DNA of 64,000 bases. Origin: Sporosarcina cyprini. Lineage in GTDB: Bacteria; Bacillota; Bacilli; Bacillales_A; Planococcaceae. The stretch's first letter is position 1, and each line of letters opens with the position of its first letter. Positions 26,035 through 33,686 of the stretch are shown one piece after another. Made by a program: the position numbers and the translations under genes. The DNA lies in assembly GCF_022048975.1 (NCBI RefSeq), contig NZ_JAKMHX010000021.1:1-64000 (forward strand), in the 5' to 3' direction. The notes beneath the pieces are model-generated. The model did not search any database. It was not told the DNA's origin and saw nothing but the letters and a program-made list of their open reading frames with translations.

Positions 26035-27252
26035 CTATGAAACGGCGCTGTCCTCTTCCTTTTCTGTGCCTGCCACGACAACCGCAGCAGAGGCATCCCC
26101 AATAATATTGACAGATGTTCTCATCATATCGAGAACACGATCGATTCCGGCAATTAAAGCGATCCCTTCCAGCGGCATATTCACTGAACTTAGTACCATG
26201 GCAAGCATGATCATTCCCGCTCCAGGTACTCCTGCTGTTCCAATCGATGCGAGGATGGTAATGAGAACAACGGTCAGCAGCTGGACAAAGGAGAGTTCCA
26301 ATTGGAAAAATTGAGCGATAAAAATGACTGCGACACCTTGATAAATAGCTGTTCCATCCATATTAATAGTCGCTCCAAGAGGCAGTACAAAACTGGAGAT
26401 TTTTTTCGGAACGCCTAAGTTTTCATTCGTATTCTTGATTGTCATTGGCAAAGTGCCAGCACTGCTCGCCGTACTGAAAGCGACAAGTGCTGCTGGCGAT
26501 ATTCCCTTGAAGAAAGTGAGCGGGCTCATTTTCGCAAACGTCTTCACTGCTGTGGAATAGACGATCAATGCGTGCAAAATACAGGCGAGATAAACCGCCA
26601 CAATTACCTTGAGCAAGGGAAGCAGAACAGACAATCCGTATTGACCGACAACTGGAGCAAGAAGGCCAAGAATCCCGATTGGCGCCACCTTCATGACAAT
26701 CCCTGTTATTTTGTACATCACTTCGGAGAATCCTTCAAAGAATCGATAGACCGGCTGTGCCTTTTCCCCTACGAGCGTAATCGCCAGTCCGATGAATAGT
26801 GCAAAAAAGATGATCTGTAGAATATTCCCTGAGGCGAGAGCGGAAAACGGATTATCTGGCACAATATTTAGTAATGTCGTAATGGCGCTCTGCGGTTCCT
26901 GTGTGGCCGCTTCCGGCGCGACAAGCCCATCCGAATCAAGCGACACACCTTTTCCAGGAGAAATCATAAATGCGATAAGCAGGCCGATCATAATAGCAAT
27001 TGCTGTTGTTGCCAAGTAATACACCATTGTCTTGAGTCCAATCCGTCCAAGCTGTTTCGGATCAGATGAACTTGCAACTCCTACAACGAGAGTCGATAAA
27101 ATGAGAGGAGCAATGATGAATTTAATTAAGCGTAGAAATAAATCCCCGAACGGCTTTAAAAAATTGATATTCTCTCCGAACAGACTGCCGAGTAGAACTG
27201 CCAGGACAAATGCGATGAATATTTGTGTCATGAGCGTAAACTTGATCTTCAT
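26035..27252 (-). CDS. Dicarboxylate/amino acid:cation symporter (GltT/GltP, DAACS family)
   Basis: A 405-residue protein with eight membrane helices and two hairpin loops. The diagnostic blocks are the Ser-rich loop FSTASSAGTLPMTI (about residue 260) and the NMDGTA motif in PLGATINMDGTAIYQG (about residue 300), plus a C-terminal DRVLDMMRT helix whose Asp and Arg contact substrate carboxylates. It imports glutamate, aspartate or C4-dicarboxylates with Na+ or H+. The second ATG (27252) is preferred, since AGGGG lies six bases upstream of it. Confidence 0.92.
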   Translation of the reverse strand: MKIKFTLMTQIFIAFVLAVLLGSLFGENINFLKPFGDLFLRLIKFIIAPLILSTLVVGVASSSDPKQLGRIGLKTMVYYLATTAIAIMIGLLIAFMISPGKGVSLDSDGLVAPEAATQEPQSAITTLLNIVPDNPFSALASGNILQIIFFALFIGLAITLVGEKAQPVYRFFEGFSEVMYKITGIVMKVAPIGILGLLAPVVGQYGLSVLLPLLKVIVAVYLACILHALIVYSTAVKTFAKMSPLTFFKGISPAALVAFSTASSAGTLPMTIKNTNENLGVPKKISSFVLPLGATINMDGTAIYQGVAVIFIAQFFQLELSFVQLLTVVLITILASIGTAGVPGAGMIMLAMVLSSVNMPLEGIALIAGIDRVLDMMRTSVNIIGDASAAVVVAGTEKEEDSAVS

Positions 27253-27344
27253 TCCCATCCCCTTTCGAAAATTTCAGATTACTACATCTTATACAAGTCC
27301 AACCGCCTTCATGAATCCAGACCTTGAGATTTTGCCGCTTCAAA

Positions 27345-27392
27345 TAAAAAAGATCGCAGGAACCCGCTCCTAAGCGATGTCCTCTGCGACCC
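27345..27392 (-). terminator. Terminator of the DUF4870 gene
   Basis: On the minus strand TCGCAGAGGA pairs with TCCTGCGA (one side bulged), followed by CTTTTTTATTT. It is twelve bases past the stop. Confidence 0.7.
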
Positions 27393-27403
27393 TTATTTAT
27401 TGT

Positions 27404-27709
27404 TTAGAAAAACCTACCGACAATCGGATAATTGTATGTTTCACCATTCAACGCCTTGATAATGCCAAGAACCGGAACAATGATCGTTACCAATCCAAAA
27501 GCGATGAGCATCGGAATTCCAATCAAAACAATGCTTAATATGACTGAAACGGTTATTGCAAACCCCATCATAACCTGGAACAACAACGCTTGAATGGACA
27601 ACCTCTTTATTTCATGATCATCAACAACGAGATAGAGGATGAATGGAACTAAAAAAGGTGCAAAAAATGCGCTGGCGTGAACTAATACTTTTAGACCTGT
27701 GTTTTCCAC
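27404..27709 (-). CDS. DUF4870-domain small membrane protein
   Basis: A 101-residue protein with three hydrophobic segments. It has the DUF4870 pattern: a helical start with HASAFFAPFLVPFILYLV, the charged loop DDHEIKRLSIQALLFQ, and the C-terminal NGETYNYPIVGRFF. Proteins of this family (about 100-120 residues) are widespread in Bacilli; their role is unknown. It has its own terminator and AGGTGC before the ATG. Confidence 0.8.
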   Translation of the reverse strand: MENTGLKVLVHASAFFAPFLVPFILYLVVDDHEIKRLSIQALLFQVMMGFAITVSVILSIVLIGIPMLIAFGLVTIIVPVLGIIKALNGETYNYPIVGRFF

Positions 27710-27776
27710 AGTAGCACCTCCATTAACTTTTACTTTCTTCTTTTATACGGCTAAAGAAAATAAAAGTTTCACCACT

Positions 27777-29018
27777 CTATTGATTTTCCACCATTTTTTT
27801 ATACTTATTGTTGAGGTCGGCCACATCGAACGAAGGAACCGGATCGTCTTCCAATCCATAGGCCTCTTTTAATTTCAAAATCCTTCGTACACTCTCATTC
27901 AAACGCTCCTCAGAAATGGCACCTGAAGCAACGGACTGGTTGAACAACTGAATTGTTTTCAATTGGTTCTCCTCATCGCCTGCAATAAGAAGCAGATCAC
28001 TTCCTGCTAAAAAGGATTGCAAAGCTGCTTCGGGAACCGGATGGTCATTGGTTATCGCACCCATTGTCAGATCATCCGTAATAATTACACCTTGAAAATT
28101 CATTTGTTCTCGCAGCAAATCGCTGATGATGCTGCTGGACATGGAGGCCGGCCATTTGGGATCTAACGCAGGATATACGACATGCGCCACCATGACAACC
28201 TCTGCACCCGCGTCAATGGCTTGTTGGAATGGCAGCAATTCAGTTTGAATTAATTCATCAAGACCCTTATCGACAACTGGCAGCGAGTGATGCGAATCAA
28301 CCGACGTATCCCCGTGCCCTGGAAAGTGCTTAATGACAGGAATTACGCCATGGTCTTTCATGCCGTTCATCGTCTCGATGCCTAAATCAGCGACCTGTTG
28401 TGCGCTACTCGAATAGGCGCGGTCACCGATGACCGGGTTAGACGGGTTACTGTGCACATCCAGCACTGGCGCATAGTTCATATTGTAGCCGAACGAATGG
28501 AGCAGCTCTGCCAAATATTCGCCTGTCCGATAATTGTACGTTCCGTCGTGCTGCTGCCCAACCTTTTGTGCAGATGGCAGTTTCCGGATCCCTTTCGGCA
28601 ATCTGGATACACGGCCTCCCTCTTCGTCAACTGAAAGGAATAAAGGGATTTGATTCACTTGATTAGCAGCTTTCGCCTCATTTAATATTGCAACAATATG
28701 ATCAGCCGTCGACACGTTCCTGCCTAACAAAATAAGACCGCCGATATGATGTTGTTGAATCATTTCTTTCAACTGAGGCGAAAAACTTTTGCCTTCAAAT
28801 CCAAAAATAAATAATTGGCCCAGTTTCTCTTCGACTGTCATTTGTTCTAATAAACTTTCAATCGCATCGACATCAGGGATAGTGAAATCGCTTGGCATCG
28901 TACGTTCCTCAAGAAATACCGTTTCTGTTCTGCTGGATGATGTCGCATCATCCTTTCCTATAGAACAACCTGAAAGAAGCAGGACAGCCGCCGGAAATAA
29001 TAACAGCCATTTTCTCAT
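27777..29018 (-). CDS. nagZ: Beta-N-acetylhexosaminidase lipoprotein (GH3, NagZ-type)
   Basis: A 413-residue lipoprotein with lipobox LSGC (Cys18) and a single GH3 TIM-barrel domain. Key motifs are SVDEEGGRVSRLP (about residue 128), KHFPGHGDTSVDSHHSLP with the acid/base Asp-His dyad (about residue 210), and the nucleophile Asp in IITDDLTMGAI (about residue 292). It removes GlcNAc from peptidoglycan fragments outside the membrane. B. subtilis NagZ/YbbD has an extra C-terminal domain that is absent here. Its start lies just after the DUF1992 stop, so the two are probably co-transcribed. Confidence 0.92.
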   Translation of the reverse strand: MRKWLLLFPAAVLLLSGCSIGKDDATSSSRTETVFLEERTMPSDFTIPDVDAIESLLEQMTVEEKLGQLFIFGFEGKSFSPQLKEMIQQHHIGGLILLGRNVSTADHIVAILNEAKAANQVNQIPLFLSVDEEGGRVSRLPKGIRKLPSAQKVGQQHDGTYNYRTGEYLAELLHSFGYNMNYAPVLDVHSNPSNPVIGDRAYSSSAQQVADLGIETMNGMKDHGVIPVIKHFPGHGDTSVDSHHSLPVVDKGLDELIQTELLPFQQAIDAGAEVVMVAHVVYPALDPKWPASMSSSIISDLLREQMNFQGVIITDDLTMGAITNDHPVPEAALQSFLAGSDLLLIAGDEENQLKTIQLFNQSVASGAISEERLNESVRRILKLKEAYGLEDDPVPSFDVADLNNKYKKMVENQ

Positions 29019-29021
29019 ATA

Positions 29022-29411
29022 TCAGTTCCAGAACTCTTTGGCTGTCTCGACCGATTGCACACTCACTTTTCCTTTAACAAAAGGAGGAGGACAGTGTTTA
29101 TTATGTTCGGCGATCTTGTCATTGACCGTTTGGATCCTCTCCTGCATATCGAGTGAAGCATCTTGCTTCATTTGAAGAGAAATATCGTTTAATTCATCGC
29201 GGATTTCGTGCTGCAACTTCAGCCAATGCGGTTTATATCCTGCATCCTTTGCGATTTTCTGAAAGTGCTGGAATGTATCTCCTGAAAAGTATTCCTTAGA
29301 CAACGGCTTGCCTTGCCCTTTCAAATTTTCCATTCCACCTTCATCCGTATGCTTCTTTAGTATATCTCCGATTAAATCGTTGTACTTTGGGGTTACATAA
29401 TCATCTGCCAT
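29022..29411 (-). CDS. DUF1992 (DnaJ-homologue C28 domain) protein
   Basis: A 129-residue cytosolic protein. The segment LKGQGKPLSKEYFSGD (about residue 30) carries the GKPL signature of DUF1992, followed by charged helices and YKPHWLKLQHEIRDEL. The family is found from bacteria to the animal protein DNAJC28, and its function is unknown. The ATG at 29411 is used because GGGAGG lies eight bases upstream. It precedes nagZ by three bases. Confidence 0.8.
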   Translation of the reverse strand: MADDYVTPKYNDLIGDILKKHTDEGGMENLKGQGKPLSKEYFSGDTFQHFQKIAKDAGYKPHWLKLQHEIRDELNDISLQMKQDASLDMQERIQTVNDKIAEHNKHCPPPFVKGKVSVQSVETAKEFWN

Positions 29412-29425
29412 CTTCACGGCCTCCC

Positions 29426-29662
29426 TTAGTCGATTTTAATGAGCTCCTTTGCTCCGCTTGAATAGTCCAGTTTCATTTGCTCCAGCTCCAACTTCATTTT
29501 TTCCGTTTCAATAATGAAGTTCTGCTGCTTTAATTTCTCCAGTTCAATTTCCTGGCGAACGATATCCGCTTTGAATTTAATTGCTTTTTGTTTGTGATCT
29601 GTGATGATGGCTGTGATGGGTACACACATTACAATCGCTACAATTCCTAAAACATATAACAT
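29426..29662 (-). CDS. Small PspB-like membrane/coiled-coil protein, unknown function
   Basis: A 78-residue protein with one N-terminal membrane helix (residues 2-20) followed by a long charged amphipathic helix rich in Glu, Lys and Leu. This layout resembles PspB, but sequence homology is not clear. It lies 14 bp upstream of the DUF1992 gene and probably leads that short operon. I do not recognise the family. Confidence 0.65.
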   Translation of the reverse strand: MLYVLGIVAIVMCVPITAIITDHKQKAIKFKADIVRQEIELEKLKQQNFIIETEKMKLELEQMKLDYSSGAKELIKID

Positions 29663-29814
29663 TATGCCATTCTCCTATTCCTTAACTTTTATTCCGCCGT
29701 TCATTTCCGTGTATCCTGTCTGTTTATCGATTAGGATTTCCTGCCATGCGGGCAGTAGTACTTCCTATACGGTGCAACCAGGACAAAAGTTTCATCACAA
29801 TGTTTAGGGAATGC

Positions 29815-30300
29815 TTATGACTTCGCTGTAAAGGAAGCCGGCATCACGACACCAACTACTTCACCCGTCGCACATAGTTCCTCTCCAGCAAATACTTGTA
29901 CATCCACCTTAAACTTCTTCGGATGGATTTCTTCCACTGTTCCAACTGCCTTTAATTGAACATGCTGCGGCGTCGGCTTGCGATAGTTCACCTGCAAGGA
30001 TGCAGTTACAAAGCGAGGGACTTCCGCACCATCTCCTGGTTTATGTCCATTTTTCCGATGCAGCGCAAGCGCACAAGAACCGGTTCCATGACAGTCAATC
30101 AAGGAAGCGATCAACCCGCCGTAGACAAAACCGGGTATCGCAATATGCTTCTCTTCTGGATGATAATATGTGACCGTTTGTTCCCCATCCCAACCGGTCC
30201 TGAAATGATAGCCATCCTTATTTAATCGTCCACAGCCAAAGCACCAGGCAAAATCATCTGGATATTCATCCTGGATTGCCTTATTCATCTCAGTATTCAT
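29815..30300 (-). CDS. PaaI-type hotdog-fold thioesterase
   Basis: A 161-residue protein with the N-terminal CFGCGRLN metal/structural motif and the hotdog core PGFVYGGLIASLIDCHGTGSCA (about residue 55), followed by VTASLQVNYRKPTP. Such proteins hydrolyse acyl-CoA thioesters; the substrate is not predictable. The ATG at 30300 has GGAGG seven bases upstream. There is no clear operon partner. Confidence 0.85.
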   Translation of the reverse strand: MNTEMNKAIQDEYPDDFAWCFGCGRLNKDGYHFRTGWDGEQTVTYYHPEEKHIAIPGFVYGGLIASLIDCHGTGSCALALHRKNGHKPGDGAEVPRFVTASLQVNYRKPTPQHVQLKAVGTVEEIHPKKFKVDVQVFAGEELCATGEVVGVVMPASFTAKS

Positions 30301-30537
30301 GATCATTCCTCCCTTTAGTCGTCTAATTTCTTTTAATTATAACACTACTCTACCGATTACTTTGCAACGATTTTATGGCATCGGTATTTCATTTATTAGT
30401 TTTCTAAAAAAATTTCTGCATTCTCCGCATTTGCACCTGGCCATTAATGTTTTGCCCCTCTGCTACATAGCATATGTACTATTCCAAAGTATTGCGGCAT
30501 GCGTATACTAAACAAACGACTCCAGGAGGAAATGGTT

Positions 30538-30981
30538 ATGAAGACAAGAGCTGTACTGTTACTCGCACTTGTAATCGCAGGGGCGTATGCAATGTTCGAT
30601 GAAATCAATGCGTATAATGAAAGACGTTTCGAGGATTTGCTTCAGTCAATGGATGCGGAGTTCCAGTCATTGGTTTTCACTACTCCACCCGTTTTCGGTG
30701 CACCCGCTAAAACTTGGGTCATCGACGATGAGTATGAAGTAGACCAGCTGCTTCAATTCTTGCAGGATTATCGTGTCCAAAAGCTAAAACCTGAAGAAAT
30801 CACATTGCAGGATGACATAGAGGAGTTCAATATCATTCTGAAAGATGGCAATGGAAATACAATTACCATCGTTGTGAACGAAAATCTAATTATCCAGAAC
30901 TCCATGCTGTATTACAGAATTGTGGATGGACCGCTAGATGGTGATTGGATTGTCCGCTTCATCGCCTCCAATCGGTCTTAA
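30538..30981 (+). CDS. Exported or membrane-anchored small protein of unknown function
   Basis: A 147-residue protein with an N-terminal hydrophobic segment (TRAVLLLALVIAGAYAMFDE, residues 2-21) followed by an acidic, soluble domain. The middle reads EFNIILKDGNGNTITIVVNENLI, suggesting a beta-rich fold. No family is recognised. The ATG at 30538 has GGAGG eight bases upstream. Its own terminator follows at 30992. Confidence 0.7.
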   Translation: MKTRAVLLLALVIAGAYAMFDEINAYNERRFEDLLQSMDAEFQSLVFTTPPVFGAPAKTWVIDDEYEVDQLLQFLQDYRVQKLKPEEITLQDDIEEFNIILKDGNGNTITIVVNENLIIQNSMLYYRIVDGPLDGDWIVRFIASNRS

Positions 30982-30991
30982 GGATAGAGAG

Positions 30992-31032
30992 AAGATGTCT
31001 TCTGAAATAAGCCTAAGAAGACATCTTTTTCC
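30992..31032 (+). terminator. Terminator between an exported-protein gene and the Nudix operon
   Basis: AAGATGTCTTCT (30992-31003) pairs perfectly with AGAAGACATCTT (31015-31026), followed by TTT. On the minus strand it can also serve the convergent Nudix operon. Confidence 0.85.
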
Positions 31033-31042
31033 ATTTTAAAGA

Positions 31043-31501
31043 TTAGTATATCCCCATCTGTGCGGCATAGCTTTTTATCATAGATTGAACGGCAGGACTT
31101 AATTGCTCGGGCAATTGGCGGATTGGAAAGAAACCGGCCTCTGCCGTCTCCACTCCATCTGCTTTCAGTTCTCCCCCCAACACTTCGTTTGTTGCGTAAA
31201 TCAAGGTCACGGAATAATACTCGTCTCCATTTTGTAAGACTGTATGTGTCTGGGGGCCCGAAAATACGCTGACGAGCTGCATCTTCCCAATCTCAATGCC
31301 GGTCTCCTCCAAAACTTCTCTTCTTCCAGCTTCTTCTGCCGTTTCACCGAGTTCCATAAAGCCGCCCGGAATGCCCCAGCGCCCATCCACCTTCTTTTGA
31401 AGCAAGATTTCTCCTTTGTCGTTCAGAACGCCGACGCCGACACCCGTCAGCAGCAGCGGACGGTTGCCGACCTCAGCCCGCAAATCTTCAATATATCCCA
31501 C
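31043..31501 (-). CDS. Nudix hydrolase A (last gene of a four-gene operon)
   Basis: A 152-residue protein with a full Nudix box GGFMELGETAEEAGRREV followed by LEETGIEIG (about residues 46-68). The N-terminal RPLLLTGVGVGVLNDKGEILLQKK is the usual first strand pair of ADP-ribose/NTP-type Nudix enzymes. It is the third Nudix gene in a row, separated from the methyltransferase gene by one base. The substrate is unknown. Confidence 0.9.
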   Translation of the reverse strand: MGYIEDLRAEVGNRPLLLTGVGVGVLNDKGEILLQKKVDGRWGIPGGFMELGETAEEAGRREVLEETGIEIGKMQLVSVFSGPQTHTVLQNGDEYYSVTLIYATNEVLGGELKADGVETAEAGFFPIRQLPEQLSPAVQSMIKSYAAQMGIY

Positions 31502-31502
31502 A

Positions 31503-32321
31503 TTACACTCCCCTTTGGCTTACGTGATGAGGCATGACGACCAACGCATATGTTCCCGGAAGCCGGTTTTCAATGCCAGATGGTGCGCCTTCTGGAAAGG
31601 CCCAGCGCACTCCCGGATCTTCATTCATTTTAACAATGTGGAAACCGGACACGACTAACGCATTGATTACCTCGGCTATCGTCCATCTCCTGATCAAATT
31701 CTTTTCAAGCTGCGGACGGATGCTTTCCGGTAGTAAAGATGCATATGCTACATCTTCCTCTATATATGATTCATCAAAATAATTCCCATCAAAGACGGCC
31801 TCGCCATCCTTATTGCGCATCACCTTGGCGACATACGGATGATATTCCCGAATAAGGAAGACACCGTCCGTAGCTAACAAACTGGCGATCTTCTTAAATA
31901 ACGTAGGCAATTCAGCAAAATAATGCAGGACGCCCATTTCAAGAAGCACAAAATCGAACTTTCCTATGTCATGAAGCGGCGTGTCCAGCAGATCCCCTAC
32001 GATATAGGTAAGAGACACTCCAGCTGCTTCAGCGAGCTCCATTGCATATTGCCGATTGCCCTCTGATAAATCTACAACTGTCACCTCTGCTCCAAGCAAA
32101 GCGAAGCATACCGCTTTATTACCTTTGGAGCCCAGCGGATTCAAGATCCTTTTTCCTTTGACTTCTCCCATTTCTTTAAGGTAATACATAACTTTATCGG
32201 CTGGGGCGGCTTTCAGCTCTTTTGCATAGTCGCTCGGATTGCCATGTCTCCTCACCCAGGCTTCATAAGCGTATTGGTTCCATCCGACTTGATTTCTTTT
32301 ACTCATCAGTTTTTGTTCCAT
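31503..32321 (-). CDS. Class I SAM-dependent methyltransferase
   Basis: A 272-residue protein with a Rossmann-type methyltransferase core. Motif I is atypical, ILNPLGSKGNKAVCFALLGA (about residue 58), with LGSKG in place of the common GxGxG. It is followed by VTVVDLSEGNRQYA, GDLLDTPL and FDFVLLEMGVLHYF. Related Bacillus proteins are annotated only as methyltransferases. The gene is embedded between Nudix hydrolase genes and overlaps the upstream one by 16 bases. The target is unknown. Confidence 0.85.
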   Translation of the reverse strand: MEQKLMSKRNQVGWNQYAYEAWVRRHGNPSDYAKELKAAPADKVMYYLKEMGEVKGKRILNPLGSKGNKAVCFALLGAEVTVVDLSEGNRQYAMELAEAAGVSLTYIVGDLLDTPLHDIGKFDFVLLEMGVLHYFAELPTLFKKIASLLATDGVFLIREYHPYVAKVMRNKDGEAVFDGNYFDESYIEEDVAYASLLPESIRPQLEKNLIRRWTIAEVINALVVSGFHIVKMNEDPGVRWAFPEGAPSGIENRLPGTYALVVMPHHVSQRGV

Positions 32322-32770
32322 CTCGCTCCCCTTTCCAAAAGGGATGTAAGCTTTTCAGGATAGAGAATTGCTTTCCCTTCAATAAATTCAGAAATTCCTA
32401 TCCACTTTGCCCAAGCTTGTTTTTCCCCTTCATGCACCCTAAACCGATCACGCAAATAATTACTTTCCTTCACAAATCGGACGTCATACAGTTGAATCAC
32501 TTCGTGTCCCATTTCGGACTGGATCGTAAAAATATTTTCCAAACAACCAATATAGGAAACAATCTCAACTCGCTCACCAATTTCCTCGAGAAACTCCCGT
32601 TTCAGCGCATCATCCGAACGTTCGCCAAACGCAACCGTTCCTCCAAGCGGCCGATAATAAATGCCTTCTCCGCTAGAATGGGGACCTCTGCATTCTTCTA
32701 CAAGCAAACGCTTTTCCGACCATAAACAGCCTAACGTTTTCACCCTTGGGAGCGATATGAGACGATTCAA
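32306..32770 (-). CDS. Nudix hydrolase B
   Basis: A 154-residue protein with the Nudix box GGTVAFGERSDDALKREF then LEEIGERVE (about residues 43-66). The preceding LLVEECRGPHSSGEGIYYRPLGG is typical of a Nudix subgroup common in Firmicutes. It overlaps the upstream Nudix gene by four bases (ATGA) and the downstream methyltransferase gene by 16, indicating one operon. The substrate is unknown. Confidence 0.88.
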   Translation of the reverse strand: MNRLISLPRVKTLGCLWSEKRLLVEECRGPHSSGEGIYYRPLGGTVAFGERSDDALKREFLEEIGERVEIVSYIGCLENIFTIQSEMGHEVIQLYDVRFVKESNYLRDRFRVHEGEKQAWAKWIGISEFIEGKAILYPEKLTSLLERGARWNKN

Positions 32771-33183
32771 TTCTGCACTCCTTGAAACGAGTAAGGAATG
32801 GATTCGCTAAGCAATCCCCGGACTCCGCCTTCGTAATAGGGCATCTGGAGATCGGCAAATTCAATGTCCTTCCAATCCACTTCCATAATTCCTTCCCTGT
32901 CCTGAACAGCCAACTCCCCGTCCACCTGATGTGCTAAAAAAGTGAAAAAGTGAACGTGGTTGCCTTCTTTTTCTCTAAACGCTTCATTCACAGCGAGCAG
33001 TTTCTTCACTTGGACAGTAAGACCTGTCTCCTCCCACACTTCTCTCACAGCGGCTTCTTCCAGCGTCTCGCCATCTTCCACCGATCCCCCAGGCAGTGTC
33101 CAGTTGTCATATTTCCTATTCTTCACTAAAACTACTTTTTCCTCTTTTGCGATTAATGTGTATACAACATCCACTCTTCTCAT
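32767..33183 (-). CDS. Nudix hydrolase C (first gene of the operon)
   Basis: A 138-residue protein with the Nudix box GGSVEDGETLEEAAVREVWEETGL (about residues 31-54) and the start MRRVDVVYTLIAKEEKVVLVKNRKYDNWTLPGG. This resembles MutT-type and YtkD-like enzymes. The ATG at 33183 is preferred, with AGGGAG nine bases upstream; a TTG nine bases earlier abuts the ribosome site. The promoter lies in the 67-bp gap shared with the divergent gene at 33251. Confidence 0.88.
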   Translation of the reverse strand: MRRVDVVYTLIAKEEKVVLVKNRKYDNWTLPGGSVEDGETLEEAAVREVWEETGLTVQVKKLLAVNEAFREKEGNHVHFFTFLAHQVDGELAVQDREGIMEVDWKDIEFADLQMPYYEGGVRGLLSESIPYSFQGVQN

Positions 33184-33250
33184 TCCCAGCAACTCCCTCT
33201 ATTTTGCAGTATACTTTGAATCATAATGGAGGAAAGGAACTTAGACAATC

Positions 33251-33547
33251 ATGGACAAAGAAACCATTCAGAAGAAAATTATTGAACTTTATCAAGAAGA
33301 CGAAATGGTGATGATTCGACTTTTTATCCAGTGGTGCCGGAGGAATGAACTGGACCCTCATGTTCTTTACAGAACTGCCTACCCCACTCAGAGAGACAAC
33401 GAAATTCTGAATCAACTGCTGGCTTCCGAGGAAACGTATGATGATATCGTGGTAGAAGATGGTACGATGCTTGATTTATTGCAGCTTTTCGGCAATGACG
33501 ATCTAGCTTTTGTCGTGGCAGAGGAAATTGAAAAACTGCGGAAATAG
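33251..33547 (+). CDS. Small acidic cytosolic protein, unknown function
   Basis: A 98-residue, mostly helical, acidic protein (LLASEETYDDIVVEDGTMLDLLQLF). No membrane segment or signal is seen and I do not recognise the family. GGAGGAAAGG precedes the ATG by about 13 bases. It is divergent from the Nudix operon and upstream of pepF. Confidence 0.65.
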   Translation: MDKETIQKKIIELYQEDEMVMIRLFIQWCRRNELDPHVLYRTAYPTQRDNEILNQLLASEETYDDIVVEDGTMLDLLQLFGNDDLAFVVAEEIEKLRK

Positions 33548-33686
33548 AGTCTGAACGGCTGTAAAAAATTCTGGACTATGACCGTTAAGAAAATGCGGCA
33601 GAATCTTTCTATTCATTTTTACTTTTCAATCAATCTACTATATACTATGATTAGTTCGACTACCGTAATAAAAGGGAGAGATGAGA

